From SOIL31 sp964636815 (GTDB taxonomy: Bacteria; Babelota; Babeliae; Babelales; Vermiphilaceae), in contig CAZWTF010000003.1 of the NCBI GenBank assembly GCA_964636815.1, positions 1-64,000 on the forward strand: a stretch of DNA of 64,000 nucleotides, in the 5' to 3' direction. Under the pieces are notes generated by a model. That model did not search any database and was not told the DNA's origin. It worked only from the letters and a program-made list of their open reading frames with translations. Every line of letters starts with the position of its first letter. Positions within the stretch are counted from its first letter, which is position 1. The translations under genes and the position numbers were made by a program. Below are positions 25,757 to 34,913 of the stretch, piece by piece.

Positions 25757-26785
25757 ATGGATAAAAAATTACAAAAAAAGATATTAATTGGCGGAGTTTT
25801 GGTATCACTTTCTTTTTTACCCGGCTGTGCATTATTCGATTCGTCTAAAGATACATCTGCTGAAGGTAGCGCAAATGGTGGGCGCGCAGGTTCAGCTCCA
25901 TTAACGGGTGAAGTTTTGGTAACTATGAAAGGCAAACCAGTCATCACCGCTGATACCTTGGCAGTAGAAAGAGAAAAATTTCTTAAAGCAAATCCTCAAA
26001 TCAGACAAGCATTAGCATTTATGCCAGACCCTAAAGAGTTTGATCGTAATTTGGTAGATGGTTTGATTGGTCAGAAAATAGCTGATGAATATGTTGTATC
26101 ACACAATATTAATGATACAGCTGCATATAAAGCTGAGTTGCAAGATCTTTGTGAATCTATGGAACGCATATTAAATGCAAAATATTTTGGTGAGCATTTA
26201 ACCGTGTTTGTACCAGAAGCTGAAGTTAAAGCGTTCTATGATAACAATAAAGATAAATTGCGTGGTGTGATGACATCTCCTGGTGGTGTAATGGCATCTG
26301 GTATTGAATTTGATAACAACGCAGCAGCACGAGCATTTGTTTCTCGAGCAAAAACATCTCCTGGAGGATTCAAAAAGACAGCGCAAGATGATGGCTTGAA
26401 TGCAAAAATTAAAGATTTTAAATTGGTAAACAGTCAAAGCATTGGTGTTGATCCAGTTTTACGTGATAAAATTGTTGCGATAAAAACAGTACCATCTGTT
26501 GATGTTGTTGAAGCAAATGGAAAATTCTGGGTTGTGAATACAACAACAAAAGAAGAGCCAAAATTTGTTCCATATGAACAAGTTAAAGATAAGCTGAAAC
26601 AAGAGTTGGAACAAAATAAACGTGTTGAACTGTTTGAAAAAGAGATCAACGCGTTGCGCCAAGAATATGGTGTTGAAGTGAATGAAACTTACTTTAAAGG
26701 TGCAGCGCAAGAAGAGATGCCACAAATGCCTGAACAACGTGGTGGAGTTGCAACAGCTGTTACAGCACCAAAAGGTGTAGCATAA
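25757..26785 (+). CDS. PrsA/SurA-type foldase lipoprotein (parvulin-like)
   Basis: The 342-residue protein has a lipoprotein signal with lipobox LPGC (Cys24), a Gly/Ser/Ala-rich linker (to about 48), a SurA_N-like helical region (about 58-145) and a divergent peptidyl-prolyl isomerase-like domain (about 150-275), then a long C-terminal helix and a Pro/Gln-rich tail. Such proteins help fold or guard exported proteins at the periplasmic membrane face. Catalytic parvulin residues cannot be confirmed by eye. A SurA-like protein lies 1 kb downstream; the NlpC/P60-like gene sits between them. Confidence 0.85.
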   Translation: MDKKLQKKILIGGVLVSLSFLPGCALFDSSKDTSAEGSANGGRAGSAPLTGEVLVTMKGKPVITADTLAVEREKFLKANPQIRQALAFMPDPKEFDRNLVDGLIGQKIADEYVVSHNINDTAAYKAELQDLCESMERILNAKYFGEHLTVFVPEAEVKAFYDNNKDKLRGVMTSPGGVMASGIEFDNNAAARAFVSRAKTSPGGFKKTAQDDGLNAKIKDFKLVNSQSIGVDPVLRDKIVAIKTVPSVDVVEANGKFWVVNTTTKEEPKFVPYEQVKDKLKQELEQNKRVELFEKEINALRQEYGVEVNETYFKGAAQEEMPQMPEQRGGVATAVTAPKGVA

Positions 26786-26808
26786 GTTTTTTTAAACTAC
26801 TGAGATTG

Positions 26809-26841
26809 AAAAAGGAGGAGCGAAAGCTCCTCTTTTTATTT
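26809..26841 (+). terminator. Rho-independent terminator
   Basis: AAAAAGGAGGAG and CTCCTCTTTTT form the stem around CGAAAG and run into T residues, ending the foldase lipoprotein gene. Confidence 0.88.
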
Positions 26842-26891
26842 AAATACGGTATGCTAATGGTGTTAAAAAATAATATTGATAAGGAATTTTC

Positions 26892-27764
26892 ATGCGCATA
26901 TTGTTTATACATTTATTATCATGTCTTATTGTTACTTCTAGTTTTGGTATGCAAATTATTAAAAAGCCTTTCAAGAAAAGTTTTATACGTACGGCAATTA
27001 ATAAAAGTGCAGAATTAGATGTCATGCGGGCAACCTGGGGTTCCAATCATTCTCCGGAAGAGGTTGTAGAGATTTCGCAAGGCAAAATTGTGATTAAAGA
27101 AGAAATTACATTAGGAAAAAGGTATGGCGTTTGTCATAATTATGTGTTTACCAAATTAATGGGAATAGTGGGCAAGGCTCCGAAAGTTTTGAATATTAGC
27201 GGATGTACAGATTATTATGGAGATGATTATCTTAATATTTGGAATTTTTTTGAATTTCTTGAGCTTGATGCTGTTTTGCAACCCGGTGATGTTGCGGTAT
27301 ATTTGTTAAAAAATGAAGACAAATGTGCTATACGGCATACAGGCATTGTTGTAGGAGATGATTGTATAGAATCAAAATGGGGAATTATAGCAGCGGTGTT
27401 TGAGCATCCAATATGGTATGTCCCTGAAGTTTTTGGAAATCATTGTCGTTACTTGAGACCAAAGATAAGTGGTTCAGAATTGTTGGTAAAAGTTCAACAA
27501 AGATTACAAGAAAAAGAGATAAAAGAGCGATATGATGATTGGGCTCAGAACGCACAAAAGCAGTTGTTTCATAACATTAAGCAATATGAACAAGATAGAT
27601 CAGATGAGAGTTTTTATCAGATTTATAAAATATTAGAATGTGATATGAACACACATATTGATGTGCCTGATGAGCATGGTATAACGCCACTGATGTATGT
27701 TGAAAATATAGGATGTGAAAAATTAAAAGAGTTTTTTGCAGAGTATGAAGCACATAGAGAATAA
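26892..27764 (+). CDS. Exported NlpC/P60-like cysteine peptidase with ankyrin-like tail
   Basis: The 290-residue product has a signal peptide ending SSFGMQ. Residues about 75-190 fit a papain-like NlpC/P60 or CHAP fold: GVCHNYVFTKL (candidate nucleophile Cys81), then PGDVAVYLL (131-139), then RHTGIVVGDD (candidate His149) and ESKWG. Enzymes of this fold cut peptidoglycan peptides or amides. The end holds one ankyrin-like unit (EHGITPLMYVENIG). The match is by pattern of motifs only, so a degenerate or retargeted enzyme cannot be excluded. It is 36 bases upstream of the SurA-like gene and likely co-transcribed. Confidence 0.65.
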   Translation: MRILFIHLLSCLIVTSSFGMQIIKKPFKKSFIRTAINKSAELDVMRATWGSNHSPEEVVEISQGKIVIKEEITLGKRYGVCHNYVFTKLMGIVGKAPKVLNISGCTDYYGDDYLNIWNFFEFLELDAVLQPGDVAVYLLKNEDKCAIRHTGIVVGDDCIESKWGIIAAVFEHPIWYVPEVFGNHCRYLRPKISGSELLVKVQQRLQEKEIKERYDDWAQNAQKQLFHNIKQYEQDRSDESFYQIYKILECDMNTHIDVPDEHGITPLMYVENIGCEKLKEFFAEYEAHRE

Positions 27765-27800
27765 GAGAAAAATTGTTTTAATAAAAGGTGATTAAGCAGT

Positions 27801-28676
27801 ATGAAATTACGCATAATAATATTTTTATCAATAATATTTGCAGTTATTCGTGCCGATGAAAGCGGCGCGTTAGATACATCAAATTTTATTTTATTGGATC
27901 AGATTGAAGCGGTAGTTTATGGTCAGGAAGATGTAGAAATTATTACTAAATCGGATATTGATCGGCCAAGTTTGGGCGGTGGATTTAGAACCAAAGATGA
28001 AATAATTTTTGAGCGCGAAGTTTTGCTGGATGCAAAAAAGCATCATATCCCACAAGATGAAGAGGCTGTTGATGCGTATCTTGCGCAAATACAACGTGAG
28101 CACAATTTATCAGAAGATGAGTTGGCAAATATATTCACAAGTTCAGGGTATACGATCGAAGAAGGCCGTGAGCAGTTGCAGATGATGCAGACAGTTAACA
28201 CTATGTTGGATGTAAAAATTCGTTCAAATTTAATTGTTCCGCGTAGAGATATCGAAGAATATTACAGAAATCATCCAACAGTTATAGAAGCAACGTATAC
28301 ATTGGAACGTGCATTTGTACCGCAATCTAAAAAATTATCAGCTGATGAGCAATATAAAGTTTTAGTGAAATATGCGCAAACCGGTAAGGGTGCATCTGGA
28401 ATTACATGGAGTGATCCATTTACTATTAATCATGCTGATATTGCTGTAAGCAAACAGTTTATCTATGACATGGAAGTGGGCCAAATTTCAGTGCCACAAG
28501 AAGTGAGTGGTGGTTTTGAAATGTTTAAATTGGTAGAAAAAACTCCAGAGATAGTAAAAAGTTTAGATGATTCGTATCGTGAAATTGTTGAGATTTTACG
28601 AAGACCAAAATACGATGAGTTGATGGAAAAGTATAAAGAAGCGTTAGCCAAAAGCGCATCGGTTGTATATTTTTAA
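27801..28676 (+). CDS. SurA-like periplasmic chaperone
   Basis: A 291-residue exported protein (signal peptide about 1-18). The N-terminal part (DQIEAVVYGQEDVEIITKSD) and the following helices (EREVLLDAKKHHIP, LSEDELANIFTSSGYTIEEGREQLQ) match the SurA_N arrangement. The second half (about 150-260) is parvulin-like but shorter than usual. SurA carries outer-membrane proteins through the periplasm, so this supports a two-membrane envelope. The AAGGTG site precedes the ATG. It resembles the lipoprotein at 25757 in layout and may be an old paralogue. It ends at a terminator shared with the convergent gene. Confidence 0.85.
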   Translation: MKLRIIIFLSIIFAVIRADESGALDTSNFILLDQIEAVVYGQEDVEIITKSDIDRPSLGGGFRTKDEIIFEREVLLDAKKHHIPQDEEAVDAYLAQIQREHNLSEDELANIFTSSGYTIEEGREQLQMMQTVNTMLDVKIRSNLIVPRRDIEEYYRNHPTVIEATYTLERAFVPQSKKLSADEQYKVLVKYAQTGKGASGITWSDPFTINHADIAVSKQFIYDMEVGQISVPQEVSGGFEMFKLVEKTPEIVKSLDDSYREIVEILRRPKYDELMEKYKEALAKSASVVYF

Positions 28677-28682
28677 AAAATT

Positions 28683-28714
28683 AATCCCCGGCAAAAGCTG
28701 GGGATTTTTATTTT
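28683..28714. terminator. Terminator between convergent genes
   Basis: AATCCCCgGC and GCtGGGGATT pair around AAAA and run into TTTATTTT on the plus strand. It overlaps the last codons of the minus-strand gene at 28708. Confidence 0.82.
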
Positions 28715-29529
28715 GAGTTTGTTTCTGTGTTGCTAATTTCTGTGAATGCTGGATCATTAGTTGTTATTCTGGGTTGATCTATGAGAATTTGTGGTCTTGG
28801 TTCTAGTAATGGTGTTGGATAATATGGTGAATAAAGATAGTAAGGTCGTTGCAATTTAAGTAAAATTTTTAATCCAAACCATGCGCCAAAAACAGGTGGC
28901 ACCCACCAATATTTTTTTAACCAATTTTTCCATGTAATTTTTGAATCCAGTTCATACTTTTCTATAAATGGTGGTAGTTCCATCACGAGCATTTCTATAG
29001 CACTTAACACTTCTGCAATGGGTAGCTGATTGATAATATTATTAATTGCGATGATTGTTTCTAGCGTTGATTTTTTTATGGGGTAATGGTGTTGTACGCA
29101 TTCATTAAAAAGAATTTGTTTGTGAACCGTAAAAATAAGTATAAGAAGTTCTTTTAAAAAGTGATCGCTTTCTGTATCAACATTGTATTGAGTGTATCGC
29201 AGTAGTGCAATGATTGGTTTAAGAGATTCTGTTATGATTGCCTTTTTAATGCATGCGTATATTGTGTGATGAGAAAAAATTGCTGTTCCAAGTTGTATGT
29301 GATCGTCTTGTTGACTGATATCACAAGGAATATAGCGATACTGTTGTTTATCTAAGCGTGATAAAAAGTGAATAGATTTTGTTACGCATGTAACGCAGTA
29401 GCCGTTAGAATTGCTTTGCTTTTGCATGTGAACAGGTAAGGGTGTTGCTTTAGGCAGGCTATAATGTGGTATGATACTTGTGTTGGTGAATACTACAAGG
29501 AGGATAGTAATTGTTATTACTTTTTTCAT
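28708..29529 (-). CDS. Exported or membrane-anchored protein, unknown function
   Basis: The 273-residue product has an N-terminal signal peptide, a CVTC motif (about residues 43-46) and a mainly helical body, then a single hydrophobic segment near residues 215-233 and a Pro/Tyr-rich C-terminal tail (YYLYSPYYPTPLLEPRP). This suggests a protein anchored near its C-terminus with a short extended tail. No family is recognised. The CxxC could be redox active or bind metal, which is speculation. It lies 21 bases downstream of the sbcD-like gene on the same strand. Confidence 0.65.
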   Translation of the reverse strand: MKKVITITILLVVFTNTSIIPHYSLPKATPLPVHMQKQSNSNGYCVTCVTKSIHFLSRLDKQQYRYIPCDISQQDDHIQLGTAIFSHHTIYACIKKAIITESLKPIIALLRYTQYNVDTESDHFLKELLILIFTVHKQILFNECVQHHYPIKKSTLETIIAINNIINQLPIAEVLSAIEMLVMELPPFIEKYELDSKITWKNWLKKYWWVPPVFGAWFGLKILLKLQRPYYLYSPYYPTPLLEPRPQILIDQPRITTNDPAFTEISNTETNSK

Positions 29530-29550
29530 ACCTGTTATTTCTTCTTGCCT

Positions 29551-30795
29551 TTAAACTTGCTCTTCCTGTTGATCAAGATGATGCTGCCAAAGATTAAGAG
29601 CTTTTTCTACAAGATCGTTATGTTTAGTGCTGAGCTCAGGCTTAGTTGCAAAATAGCTATTGAGTAATGTTGGAAGATCCATAGCAACTTTCAGAGCACA
29701 GTTTCTTTTTTCACGAGTCTTGGCGTTGTGTACAGGAATAACACCGATTAAATCATGAGCATCTTGACATGCTTGTTCAATAATTTTTAAATCAACCAAG
29801 TCTTTTTTTCCATCAGGAATGTGATATACAATCTTAACGATTGCATCACGCAACTGATGTTTTTTTATTTCATCAATAATTTGGTCTGTTTGAGGAAAGC
29901 CTGATTTCAGCTCCACATCAATCTGCACAAATGGTCGGGTGACAACAGGAATAAATTCATAGGTAGCTTTATTTTTTTCTGGAATGTTGATTAAGCAAAA
30001 ACCTTTTTCTTCTTTGCGTTCACCAAAATCAATCCGTTCAATTGATCCAGAATAGACAACTGCAGGGTATCCAGATGGATTCAGGTTTTGATGCCGATGC
30101 AGATGTCCCAATGCAACATAATCGAATGGCTGTATTGCCAATTGTGATGGCATAAGCATGGGATCATTTCCATAAATTGCTCTTTTTTCTGATCCAGAAA
30201 ATATTCCAGTGCTCACGGTGATGTGGCTTGCAAGTACTGCCGGAATAGTAGGGTCAATTTTTTGTGCAAAATCAGTAATAATATGAGCAATTGCTTTTGA
30301 AATATATTCAGTGATTTGCGAGTTTGATTTATCAAGATGTTTGTCAGTAATTGCTATGGTGTTACGTGTTGGCCACGGAATTCCCACAATGGTGATAGGA
30401 CCGTTTTTTGTGTTAAGAACGATTGATCCTGGTTTTGAAAAAACATGAAAACCATCAAGAGGTATTTCTCCAAGCATATCGAGCGCGTGCGCTTTACCAA
30501 AACTTAACGGATGATCATGATTGCCTATAACAATAACAATTGGAATACCCGCTTTATATAAACGTAAAAAACATTTAAACAGAAGTTTTTGTTGTGTTTG
30601 ACTTGGATTATGCGTTTTGTAGGCATCACCTGCAAATAAAAAGAAATCAACAGACTCCGCAATTGCAGTGTCAATGCAACTGTTCAGTGCTTTTTCAAAA
30701 TCAAGTAATCGTGTATGAATACCCGTTTTGGCATCAATTCTACCATAATTTTCCATGCCAAAATGAATGTCTGCGGTGTGAATAAATCGAATCAT
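29551..30795 (-). CDS. sbcD: SbcD/Mre11-type DNA repair exonuclease
   Basis: A 414-residue calcineurin-like metallophosphoesterase. Metal-binding motifs run in the family order: HTADIHFG (Asp9, His11), LFAGDAYK, VIGNHDHP, ASHITVS and LGHLHRHQ. SbcD with the SbcC ATPase processes DNA ends and hairpins. The C-terminal capping part is present. sbcC is not adjacent, which is unusual for a typical sbcDC operon; it may be elsewhere or lost. The start overlaps the glmU stop by four bases, so expression is coupled to glmU. Given the many palindromic repeats here, a hairpin nuclease is of interest. Confidence 0.88.
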   Translation of the reverse strand: MIRFIHTADIHFGMENYGRIDAKTGIHTRLLDFEKALNSCIDTAIAESVDFFLFAGDAYKTHNPSQTQQKLLFKCFLRLYKAGIPIVIVIGNHDHPLSFGKAHALDMLGEIPLDGFHVFSKPGSIVLNTKNGPITIVGIPWPTRNTIAITDKHLDKSNSQITEYISKAIAHIITDFAQKIDPTIPAVLASHITVSTGIFSGSEKRAIYGNDPMLMPSQLAIQPFDYVALGHLHRHQNLNPSGYPAVVYSGSIERIDFGERKEEKGFCLINIPEKNKATYEFIPVVTRPFVQIDVELKSGFPQTDQIIDEIKKHQLRDAIVKIVYHIPDGKKDLVDLKIIEQACQDAHDLIGVIPVHNAKTREKRNCALKVAMDLPTLLNSYFATKPELSTKHNDLVEKALNLWQHHLDQQEEQV

Positions 30796-32327
30796 TGGTC
30801 TTCTTCTGGGGTATCAGAGTGTATCATGCGAGCACCAAGAAATGAAAACTCATTGAGTTTGCTTTTTTCTTGTTCGATGATTTCATTTTGATGAGTTATT
30901 TTTTTTGTGTAATCACATTTAGTGGTTTGATGTGATCTTGCAATTGCTAATGCATCATCTGGAACATCAGACGTTATGGTTGATCCTGCTGCGGTAAATG
31001 CATTGTTTCCAATCATGATTGGTGCGATAAGAGAATTATTGCTGCCAATAAATGCATGATCTTTAATAATGGTACGATGTTTATTAATGCCATCGTAGTT
31101 GCAGGTAATTGTTCCTGCGCCAATGTTTACTTGTGACCCAATGGTTGCATCACCAATATAACTGAGATGTTTTGCTTTTGTTTCTTTATCAATTGTACTA
31201 CTTTTAATTTCAACAAAATTACCAATAACGCATTGTTCACCAATGGTTACATTAGAGCGTAAACGTGCAAATGGTCCAACTTCAGCATTTTCTTTAATGT
31301 ATGCACTATCAATAACACATTGAGGATGAATTATGACGTTGTTTTCAATGATAACATTATTAAGTGATGAAAATTCTTTAATGGTGCAGTTTTGTCCAAT
31401 GCTTGTATAACCACACAAATGCACTCCATTGCCGATATAAGATCCTTGACCAATTGTAACATTCAGATCCACATACACATTCTGAGGGAATGAAAAACGT
31501 ACACCTTGACTCATCCAGTAATTAATAAGTTCAGTTTGTTTGAAACGTTCTGCCACAGCCAATTCTTGAAATGTATTGATACCGCGAACAGTGTTAAATG
31601 GTACATCTGTTGTAGTGATAGGTAAGTTATGTTCACTTGCTATTTTGACTAAATCGGTGATGTAAAATTCTTTACTCGCATTATTAGTGTTGAGCGCTGT
31701 GATGTAATCTTGTAAGAAGTTTTTATTAATAAGATAAATGCCAGCATTAACGCAGTTATAATTGTTGATGTTATCTTGTAAATCTTTTGCTTCAACAATA
31801 CGAATAGTGTTATCCGTTGTGATGACTCTGCCGTATGCTTTTGCTGTTTCATCAGGATCTGATGATGTTACAAAACTAATAGCAGCATCATTTTGCATGT
31901 GTGTATTATAGAGTTGTGTAATAACCTCTGCAGTAACAAAAGGAACATCTCCGTTCATGACTAAAATATGATCACGATTCCATAAATGTTTGCTGCATGC
32001 AACAGCATGTCCTGTGCCTTCTTGTTTTTCTTGTGTAACAAAATCAACGGCGATGTTTTCATTGGAAATAATATTTTTAATCAGTTCTTGCTGATAACCA
32101 ACAACAACAATGGTAGGGATGTTTAATGATTGGAGTAATTTTGTAGGGAAAAGGATCATTGCTTGTCCACAAATTGGATATGCAAGTTTTGTTTTGTCTG
32201 TGTGAAAGCGTGTTGCTCTTCCGGCAGCTAAAATAACGGCTTGAATATCTTGTAGATTACTGATCATTTGATTTCCTTTTTGATTACTTATACTGAGAAT
32301 GCTGAGTATGAGGATATATTTTTTCAT
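30792..32327 (-). CDS. glmU: Bifunctional GlcNAc-1-P uridyltransferase / GlcN-1-P acetyltransferase GlmU
   Basis: GlmU makes UDP-GlcNAc for peptidoglycan and lipopolysaccharide. The protein has the uridyltransferase motif LAAGRATRF (33-41), NGDVPFV, EGTGHAVA and a C-terminal left-handed beta helix of hexapeptide repeats with the acetyltransferase site. Oddity: 20 extra N-terminal residues begin MKKYILILSILS, like a signal peptide start. Both this ATG (32327, AAGGAG) and the internal ATG at residue 21 (32267, AAAGGA) have good ribosome-binding sites, so two forms may be made. The internal start gives the normal cytosolic enzyme. Confidence 0.95.
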   Translation of the reverse strand: MKKYILILSILSISNQKGNQMISNLQDIQAVILAAGRATRFHTDKTKLAYPICGQAMILFPTKLLQSLNIPTIVVVGYQQELIKNIISNENIAVDFVTQEKQEGTGHAVACSKHLWNRDHILVMNGDVPFVTAEVITQLYNTHMQNDAAISFVTSSDPDETAKAYGRVITTDNTIRIVEAKDLQDNINNYNCVNAGIYLINKNFLQDYITALNTNNASKEFYITDLVKIASEHNLPITTTDVPFNTVRGINTFQELAVAERFKQTELINYWMSQGVRFSFPQNVYVDLNVTIGQGSYIGNGVHLCGYTSIGQNCTIKEFSSLNNVIIENNVIIHPQCVIDSAYIKENAEVGPFARLRSNVTIGEQCVIGNFVEIKSSTIDKETKAKHLSYIGDATIGSQVNIGAGTITCNYDGINKHRTIIKDHAFIGSNNSLIAPIMIGNNAFTAAGSTITSDVPDDALAIARSHQTTKCDYTKKITHQNEIIEQEKSKLNEFSFLGARMIHSDTPEEDQ

Positions 32328-32541
32328 AACACTCCTTAAAGTCAGTTTTATTATTAAACATGTGGCATGAGTCTATCACGTTTTTTCAAAACTTTTTATC
32401 TCAGCTTCAAAAAATGTATTGAAGGGTGTGGATGTATGCTCGCTCCTGCTTTCCAAAAAAGGAAAATCAGATATTATAGTGTAAGAGGTTAGTTTGCAAT
32501 AATTAAGATTCGACAAAATAGTAATAGCGCAGGGTAGGTCA

Positions 32542-33768
32542 ATGTCGAAAAAGTTTTTTCTTTTAACTATTATATTGTGTTTTTTTCAGATCGGTCACGC
32601 AACAATATATGATGATCGATTTATCCCTTTATTTGCTCCACAGCAATTTTTTATTGAAGGGTTGCCTTCAGCATATGAACTTGATTTTGTTGCGATAACG
32701 GCAAGTGACGCATTTGCTCGTGATGAAAAAACGGTTGGTATTCCGGAGTTGTTTGGAATGTTTGATTTAAATACATTAGCAACATCTTTGTTAGAAATTA
32801 CGGGTAAAAGTCCGTTGCGTTCTGATTTGTTAGGACGAGAACTTCCCTTTTTTGTGAATGGTCGCATTCAGGGGGAAGGTTTTTTTATGCGGTATTGCCA
32901 AGCTTTTGCAAAATATTTTACGCTTGGTTGTGAGTTTTATTTTTTTAAAACAAATTCACGTCAAACATTTCGCCTGGATCTGGAGAAAGTAAAAAATTTA
33001 AAACCGGGAGATATTAATGAAATTGAAAGATCGCGACGATTAGCATTTGAAGAGATTGGATTAATTTCAACAGTTGCTCCGCAGCATGGATTGAGTGATA
33101 TTGATATTTATTTACGCGGTGGTAAACAATGGGATTATACACTGAAGTGTCGTAAAATTTATGCAGGACTTACTGTTGGTGGTTTTGTGCCAACGGGAGT
33201 AAAAAGAGACATATTTAATCCAGCATCAATTACGTATGGTGGTGATGGTTTTGGTGGGGTGTATGTTAAAGGTGATGCGCTCTTTGAATTAAAAGAAGAT
33301 ATCAAAGTTGGTTTTTTATTGGAAATTATTAAACGTATTCCGCGCACCGTTACTGCACGTATGCCAATGGTTGCAAGTGAACCATATATTTTTGGACCAA
33401 TTATTGGTGATGCTCATATCAACCCAGGTGCAACATTAGGATTTTCACCATACTTTGTTTTAGAAAATTTGCGTGGAGGCCTTGGTTTGGGAATTCATTA
33501 TACATTAGTATCACATTGGCAAGATTGTTGGCAGGATCGACGGAAAGATAAAACGATTCCAGTTGATTTGTCTCAAGTAATAAAAACTTCAAAATGGGGT
33601 GCTGATTATTTTACCATTGATGTTTTTTATGATTTTGGAAAACAGAATACAAAGCATATTATAGACCCAATTATCTTTTTCAGATGGGATGTTCCATCAA
33701 TGCTCTTTGTATCACATAATGTTCCTAAGACCAATAAAATAGCTTTGGGTGTTGAGTTGGCATATTAA
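32542..33768 (+). CDS. Predicted outer-membrane beta-barrel protein
   Basis: A 408-residue exported protein (signal peptide about 1-20, cleavage near GHA). The body alternates polar and hydrophobic residues with many Gly and aromatic residues, as in transmembrane beta strands (for example KIYAGLTVGGFVPTG and LGLGIHYTLVS), and ends in a final strand KIALGVELAY with a terminal aromatic residue as recognised by the BAM complex. No named family is recognised. It lies alone before mreB. Bases 32328-32541 hold no gene and no clear RNA. Confidence 0.72.
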   Translation: MSKKFFLLTIILCFFQIGHATIYDDRFIPLFAPQQFFIEGLPSAYELDFVAITASDAFARDEKTVGIPELFGMFDLNTLATSLLEITGKSPLRSDLLGRELPFFVNGRIQGEGFFMRYCQAFAKYFTLGCEFYFFKTNSRQTFRLDLEKVKNLKPGDINEIERSRRLAFEEIGLISTVAPQHGLSDIDIYLRGGKQWDYTLKCRKIYAGLTVGGFVPTGVKRDIFNPASITYGGDGFGGVYVKGDALFELKEDIKVGFLLEIIKRIPRTVTARMPMVASEPYIFGPIIGDAHINPGATLGFSPYFVLENLRGGLGLGIHYTLVSHWQDCWQDRRKDKTIPVDLSQVIKTSKWGADYFTIDVFYDFGKQNTKHIIDPIIFFRWDVPSMLFVSHNVPKTNKIALGVELAY

Positions 33769-33805
33769 ATAATTATGATAATAAAAATTATTAAGGAATT
33801 GATGT

Positions 33806-34858
33806 ATGAAGTTCAGACCTGCAGAAAAGTTATATAATTTTTTTTCTAATGATATAGCAATTGATCTTGGAACAGCAAATACAGTGATTTATGTTCGAGG
33901 TAAAGGTATTATTTTAAATGAACCATCCGTTGTTGCAGTGCGTTTACATACCAAAACTGTACTTGCTGCAGGAGCACGAGCAAAAGAGATGTTGGGTAAA
34001 ACACCAGAAAATATTGTTGCAAGTCGTCCTATGCGTGATGGTGTTATTGCAGATTATGAATTAACAGAAAGTATGCTGCGTCATTTTATTGGAGCTATCC
34101 ATGAAGGACGCGGCGGTTTTTTATTTAAACCACGTCCACGCATGATTATTGGTGTTCCTTCTGGTATTACACAGGTTGAACGCAGAGCAATTGAAGAGTC
34201 TGCTAAAGAAGCAGGAGCTCGCATGGTTCGTACAATTATGGAACCAATGGCAGCTGCAATTGGTGCGGGTCTTCAGGTACAAGAACCATCAGGCAACATG
34301 ATTGTTGATATTGGTGGTGGAACAACTGAAGTTGCAGTCATTTCACTTAAATCAATTGTGGTAAGCAGATCTGTGCGTGTTGGTGGTGATGAAATGGATG
34401 TTGCTATTGTTCAATATGTAAAACGTAAATACAATTTATTAATTGGTGAACGTACTGCTGAACAAGTTAAAATGGAAATAGGATCAGCATTAATTGAAGG
34501 CGATTTCCATAAAAAGAGTATGGCAGTTAAAGGAAGAGATTTAGTAACAGGTGTACCAAAAACAGTTGTATTAACAGCACCTGAAGTTAATGAAGCATTA
34601 CTTGAAACCATTTCAAGTATTATTGATGCAGTTCGTGTTGTGTTAGAAAATACCCCCCCAGAGCTTTCATCAGATTTAGTAGTAAGTGGTATTACAATGG
34701 CAGGCGGTGGTTCATTGCTACGCGGTCTTGATAAACTTCTTTCAATGGAAACAGGATTACCTGTATTTGTTGCTGAAGATCCATTGTTTTGTGTTGTTAA
34801 AGGCGCAGGTAAAGTTATAGAAGATCTCGATTTCTTCCAAGACGCATTGATGGAGTAA
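33806..34858 (+). CDS. mreB: Rod-shape-determining actin homologue MreB
   Basis: MreB polymerises under the inner membrane and guides cell-wall synthesis. The 350-residue protein matches along its whole length: phosphate-1 loop IAIDLGTANT (about 17-26), phosphate-2 MIVDIGGGTTEV and the adenosine motif near SGITMAGGGSLLRGL. mreC and mreD do not follow, which is unusual; a small membrane protein at 50192 could be an MreD-like partner. The ATG follows AAGGAA at normal distance. A strong terminator follows the stop. Confidence 0.97.
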   Translation: MKFRPAEKLYNFFSNDIAIDLGTANTVIYVRGKGIILNEPSVVAVRLHTKTVLAAGARAKEMLGKTPENIVASRPMRDGVIADYELTESMLRHFIGAIHEGRGGFLFKPRPRMIIGVPSGITQVERRAIEESAKEAGARMVRTIMEPMAAAIGAGLQVQEPSGNMIVDIGGGTTEVAVISLKSIVVSRSVRVGGDEMDVAIVQYVKRKYNLLIGERTAEQVKMEIGSALIEGDFHKKSMAVKGRDLVTGVPKTVVLTAPEVNEALLETISSIIDAVRVVLENTPPELSSDLVVSGITMAGGGSLLRGLDKLLSMETGLPVFVAEDPLFCVVKGAGKVIEDLDFFQDALME

Positions 34859-34866
34859 ATTTTTGA

Positions 34867-34902
34867 GGGAATGTTTTTATAAACATTCCCATATTTTTTA
34901 AA
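34867..34902 (+). terminator. Rho-independent terminator of mreB
   Basis: GGGAATGTTT and AAACATTCCC form a 10-bp stem with loop TTAT, followed by ATATTTTTT. Confidence 0.88.
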
Positions 34903-34913
34903 AAAACAATTTT

